Assembly (NCBI GenBank): GCA_016763915.1
Contig: JAESSX010000158.1
Location: 1 to 7,855, forward strand
DNA length: 7,855 bases
Origin: Rhodospirillales bacterium
GTDB lineage: Bacteria; Pseudomonadota; Alphaproteobacteria; Rhodospirillales_A; Casp-alpha2
Reading direction: 5' to 3'
In this document: positions 5,863 through 7,855 of the stretch, in pieces
Layout: every line of letters begins with the position of its first letter
Position numbering within the stretch: position 1 is the stretch's first letter
Made by a program: the position numbers and the translations under genes
The notes under the pieces: model-generated
Databases searched by the model: none
The model's input: only the letters and a program-made list of their open reading frames with translations
What the model was told of the DNA's origin: nothing

Positions 5863-7370
5863 GCGTCGAGGAAACCATTCTTTACGCCGTCCTTACGCCA
5901 TTGGTGGGCGCCGGGCTGATTGCCGTGACCGGATCACGTCCGAACCTGCGCGAGGCGGTTACGCTGGCATCGGGGGTGGTTCTTTTTGTGCTGGTCGCCG
6001 ACCTGTATCCGCTCGTCGCCGCCGGACAGAGGCCGTCGGTGGATATGATGGAAATGCTGCCTGGATTGACCATCAGCTTCACGGTCGAGCCGCTGGGCAT
6101 GATATTCGCCGGGATCGCCAGTTTCCTGTGGATCGTCACCTCGATCTATTCCATCGGTTACATGCGCGGCCACGATGAGCAGAACCAGACCCGGTTTTAT
6201 GTCTTTTTCGCCGTCGCCATCAGCGCCTCCATAGGCATCGCCTTTGCCGGCAATATGCTGACCCTGTTCCTGTTCTACGAGGTCCTGACCCTTTCCACCT
6301 TTCCCCTGGTCACCCATAACGGCACCGACGAGGCCAGGCGCGCCGGGCGGGTATACCTCGGCATTCTGATGGGCACCTCGATCCTGTTCCTGCTGTTCGC
6401 CATCATCTGGACATGGTTCCTGACCGGAACCCTGGATTTCACGCCGGGCGGCATTCTGGCCGGTAAGGCCGACGGCCTGCCGGCGGCGATCCTTTTCGGC
6501 CTTTATATGTTCGGCATCGGCAAGGCGGCGTTGATGCCGTTCCACCGCTGGCTGCCGGCGGCGATGGTGGCGCCGACGCCGGTTAGCGCACTGCTGCACG
6601 CCGTCGCCGTGGTCAAGGCCGGGGTATTCGCCGTCGTCAAGGTGATTGTCTATATTTTCGGCGTCGAGACCCTGACCCGCGAGTTCAGCAGCGGCTGGCT
6701 GCTCTACGTAGCCGGTTTCACCATCATCGTCGCCTCGGTGATCGCGTTGCGCTCCGACAACCTGAAACGCCGTCTGGCCTATTCGACGATCAGCCAGCTC
6801 TCTTACGTGGTCCTCGCCGCCGCCATCCTGTCGCCGATCTCGGTCATGGGCGCGGCCTTCCACATCGCCGCCCACGCCTTCGGCAAGATCACGCTGTTCT
6901 TCGCCGCCGGCTCGATCATGGTGGCCAGCAACAAGACCCTGGTCAGCCAACTCGATGGTATCGGCCGGCGCATGCCCTGGACCATGGGGGCGTTCTTCAT
7001 CGGCGCGCTGAGCATGATCGGGTTGCCGCCGACCGCCGGGTTTGTCTCCAAGTGGTACATCCTCACAGGCGCGTTCGAGGCCGGGCAAATGGCCGCCGTG
7101 GCGGTGATCGTGCTCAGCACGCTTCTCAACGCCGGCTACTTCCTGCCCATCGTCTACGCCGCCTTCTTCCGCAAAGACCCGACGGCCAAGGCCCTGGCGG
7201 CCGGTGCGAAGGGGAAAGGAAAAAAACACGCGCCGCGCGTCGAGCACGGCGAGGCGCCGGTCTTCATCGTCATCGCCCTGATCATAACGGCGGCAGGCAC
7301 CGTGGCATTGTTCCTGTTTCCGGACGGGCCGCTCGGGCTGGCCCGGCAACTGATGGGGGGGGCGCCATGA
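5859..7370 (+). CDS. Second MnhD/NuoL-type proton-conducting antiporter subunit
   Basis: This 503-residue membrane protein is a second complex I antiporter-like subunit. Key residues are Glu141 in FYEVLTLSTF, Lys222 in GIGKAALMPFHRWLP with His229, His247 and Lys253 in LLHAVAVVKAG, His339 and Lys343 in AAHAFGKITLFF, and Lys398 in PPTAGFVSKWY. The full set suggests a working proton channel. GTG 5859 is preferred: it overlaps the mnhD stop as GTGA, has GGGGG six bases upstream (5848-5852), and gives the expected N-terminus (M-SVEETILYAVLTPLVGAGL). Its helix pattern and SIYSIGYMRGH (96-105), recalling the NuoL/MrpA N-terminal half, suggest it stands in for the missing MrpA N-terminal half. A loop near the C-terminus (about 438-466) is unusually rich in Lys, Ala and Gly. 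It overlaps the next gene by four bases (ATGA). Confidence 0.92.
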   Translation: MSVEETILYAVLTPLVGAGLIAVTGSRPNLREAVTLASGVVLFVLVADLYPLVAAGQRPSVDMMEMLPGLTISFTVEPLGMIFAGIASFLWIVTSIYSIGYMRGHDEQNQTRFYVFFAVAISASIGIAFAGNMLTLFLFYEVLTLSTFPLVTHNGTDEARRAGRVYLGILMGTSILFLLFAIIWTWFLTGTLDFTPGGILAGKADGLPAAILFGLYMFGIGKAALMPFHRWLPAAMVAPTPVSALLHAVAVVKAGVFAVVKVIVYIFGVETLTREFSSGWLLYVAGFTIIVASVIALRSDNLKRRLAYSTISQLSYVVLAAAILSPISVMGAAFHIAAHAFGKITLFFAAGSIMVASNKTLVSQLDGIGRRMPWTMGAFFIGALSMIGLPPTAGFVSKWYILTGAFEAGQMAAVAVIVLSTLLNAGYFLPIVYAAFFRKDPTAKALAAGAKGKGKKHAPRVEHGEAPVFIVIALIITAAGTVALFLFPDGPLGLARQLMGGAP

Positions 7371-7639
7371 ACGTCAAAGCCCGCAAACGCTCCGAGCCGC
7401 ACTGGCTGGTCCGGCCAGCGACAATCCGGCTCTTGTGGCGGGGCGGCATCGCGGTGCTCGCCGTCCTTACCCTGGCCGACCTGATGCTGACGCCTCACCC
7501 GTATTTCGACATCGACGGCAGCTTCGGTTTCTATTCCTGGTACGGCCTGCTGACCTGCGCGGTCATGGTCTTCTTCGCCAAGGGCCTCGGCTTTTTCCTC
7601 AAACGCGACGACGCTTACTACGGGGACGACGGCGAATGA
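7367..7639 (+). CDS. Small two-helix membrane protein within the antiporter operon
   Basis: This 90-residue protein has a basic N-terminus (MNVKARKRSE), a first helix at about 25-43, a loop with TPHPYFDIDGSFGFYSWYG (42-60), a second helix at about 58-77, and an acidic end (DDAYYGDDGE). I do not recognise a named family. The aromatic, acidic loop between helices looks constrained and could be conserved. ATG 7367 overlaps the stop of the preceding D-type gene (ATGA), with a G-rich stretch just upstream. The stop overlaps the start of the next D-type gene (ATGATGA). Its place between two ion-translocating subunits suggests a structural or assembly subunit of the complex. This is inferred from position only. 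Confidence 0.85.
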   Translation: MNVKARKRSEPHWLVRPATIRLLWRGGIAVLAVLTLADLMLTPHPYFDIDGSFGFYSWYGLLTCAVMVFFAKGLGFFLKRDDAYYGDDGE

Positions 7640-7855
7640 TGACCACCTTTCCGCCCGGGCTGATCCTGGTGTTGGGCGCCTTCGCGGTGCCGTTCCTGAA
7701 CGCCGGTGCGCGCAAGGCCTTGCTGTTGGCAATGCCGCTGGCAGTGCTGGCCCTGATCTGGGGGGTGCCCGACGGACCCGTGGTGACGCTGCGCTATCTG
7801 GACTACGAGTTGGTGGTGCTTCAGGGCACGCGGCTGGGGCGGCTGTTCGCCACCA
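7636..7855 (+). CDS. Third NuoL/MnhD-type antiporter subunit, N-terminal fragment (cut by window end)
   Basis: An open frame starts at ATG 7636 (or the adjacent ATG 7639), overlapping the previous stop, and stays open for 73 codons to the window edge. The visible part begins MMTTFPPGLILVLGAFAVPF, with two hydrophobic helices (about 8-22 and 28-44). A strand-like LRYLDYELVVLQGTRLGRLFA (53-72) follows. This layout (two helices, then a short segment leading to the third) resembles the N-terminus of proton-conducting NuoL/M and MnhD-type subunits. No catalytic charged residue is reached before the cut, so the assignment rests on the N-terminal pattern and on position in the operon. Confidence 0.7.
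   Translation, partial: MMTTFPPGLILVLGAFAVPFLNAGARKALLLAMPLAVLALIWGVPDGPVVTLRYLDYELVVLQGTRLGRLFAT

Noticed and set aside
5934..7349. Minus-strand frame of 471 codons opposite the second D-type subunit
   Set aside because: Low-complexity Gly/Asp/Gln/Arg composition and exact antisense position to a well-supported membrane protein gene mark it as a shadow.

Overview
The window comes from a GC-rich bacterial chromosome, very probably an alphaproteobacterium. The strongest taxonomic marker is a gene for a homologue of the complex I accessory subunit NDUFS4 (18 kDa/AQDQ), a family known essentially from Alphaproteobacteria and mitochondria. The two tRNAs (Arg-UCU, Pro-UGG) have ordinary bacterial form with an encoded CCA.

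Left part (1-1664), all on the minus strand. Reading in the direction of transcription there is a two-gene operon for exported proteins: a GlcG/HbpS-family protein (1176-1664), then a DUF192 protein (709-1176), joined by a TGATG stop/start overlap and followed by a strong hairpin (661-698). Next come tRNA-Pro(UGG) (543-619), the NDUFS4-like gene (174-470) and tRNA-Arg(UCU) (96-172), whose 5' end lies one base beyond the NDUFS4-like stop codon. An intergenic region of about 200 bp (1665-1867) separates this block from the divergent right-hand operon and should carry both outward promoters.

Right part (1868-7855), all on the plus strand, is one tightly packed operon for a Mrp/MBH-type cation/proton antiporter membrane module. 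The order is mnhE, mnhF, mnhG, a fused DUF4040-MbhE-MnhB subunit, mnhC, mnhD, a second MnhD/NuoL-type ion-translocating subunit, a 90-residue two-helix membrane protein of unknown function, and the start of a third apparent NuoL/MnhD-type subunit cut by the window edge. Neighbouring genes overlap by 1, 4 or more bases, or are 3 bases apart. The order E-F-G-(D/E/F)-C-D matches the archaeal MbhABCDEFGH arrangement rather than the usual mrpABCDEFG. There is no full-length MrpA. Its C-terminal half is present as the separate B fusion, and its N-terminal NuoL-like half appears to be replaced by separate D-type subunits.

The two complete D-type subunits keep the Glu/Lys/His charge network of proton-pumping complex I antiporter subunits, so the complex is probably an active H+-coupled Na+/K+ antiporter, or the membrane arm of a larger redox-driven complex. 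No hydrogenase, dehydrogenase or DabA-like partner is visible here; whether one lies downstream cannot be seen. The most unusual local details are an apparent AUC (non-ATG) start for the B fusion, an A3-C70 mismatch in the tRNA-Arg acceptor stem, and the gene-to-tRNA junction of one base.
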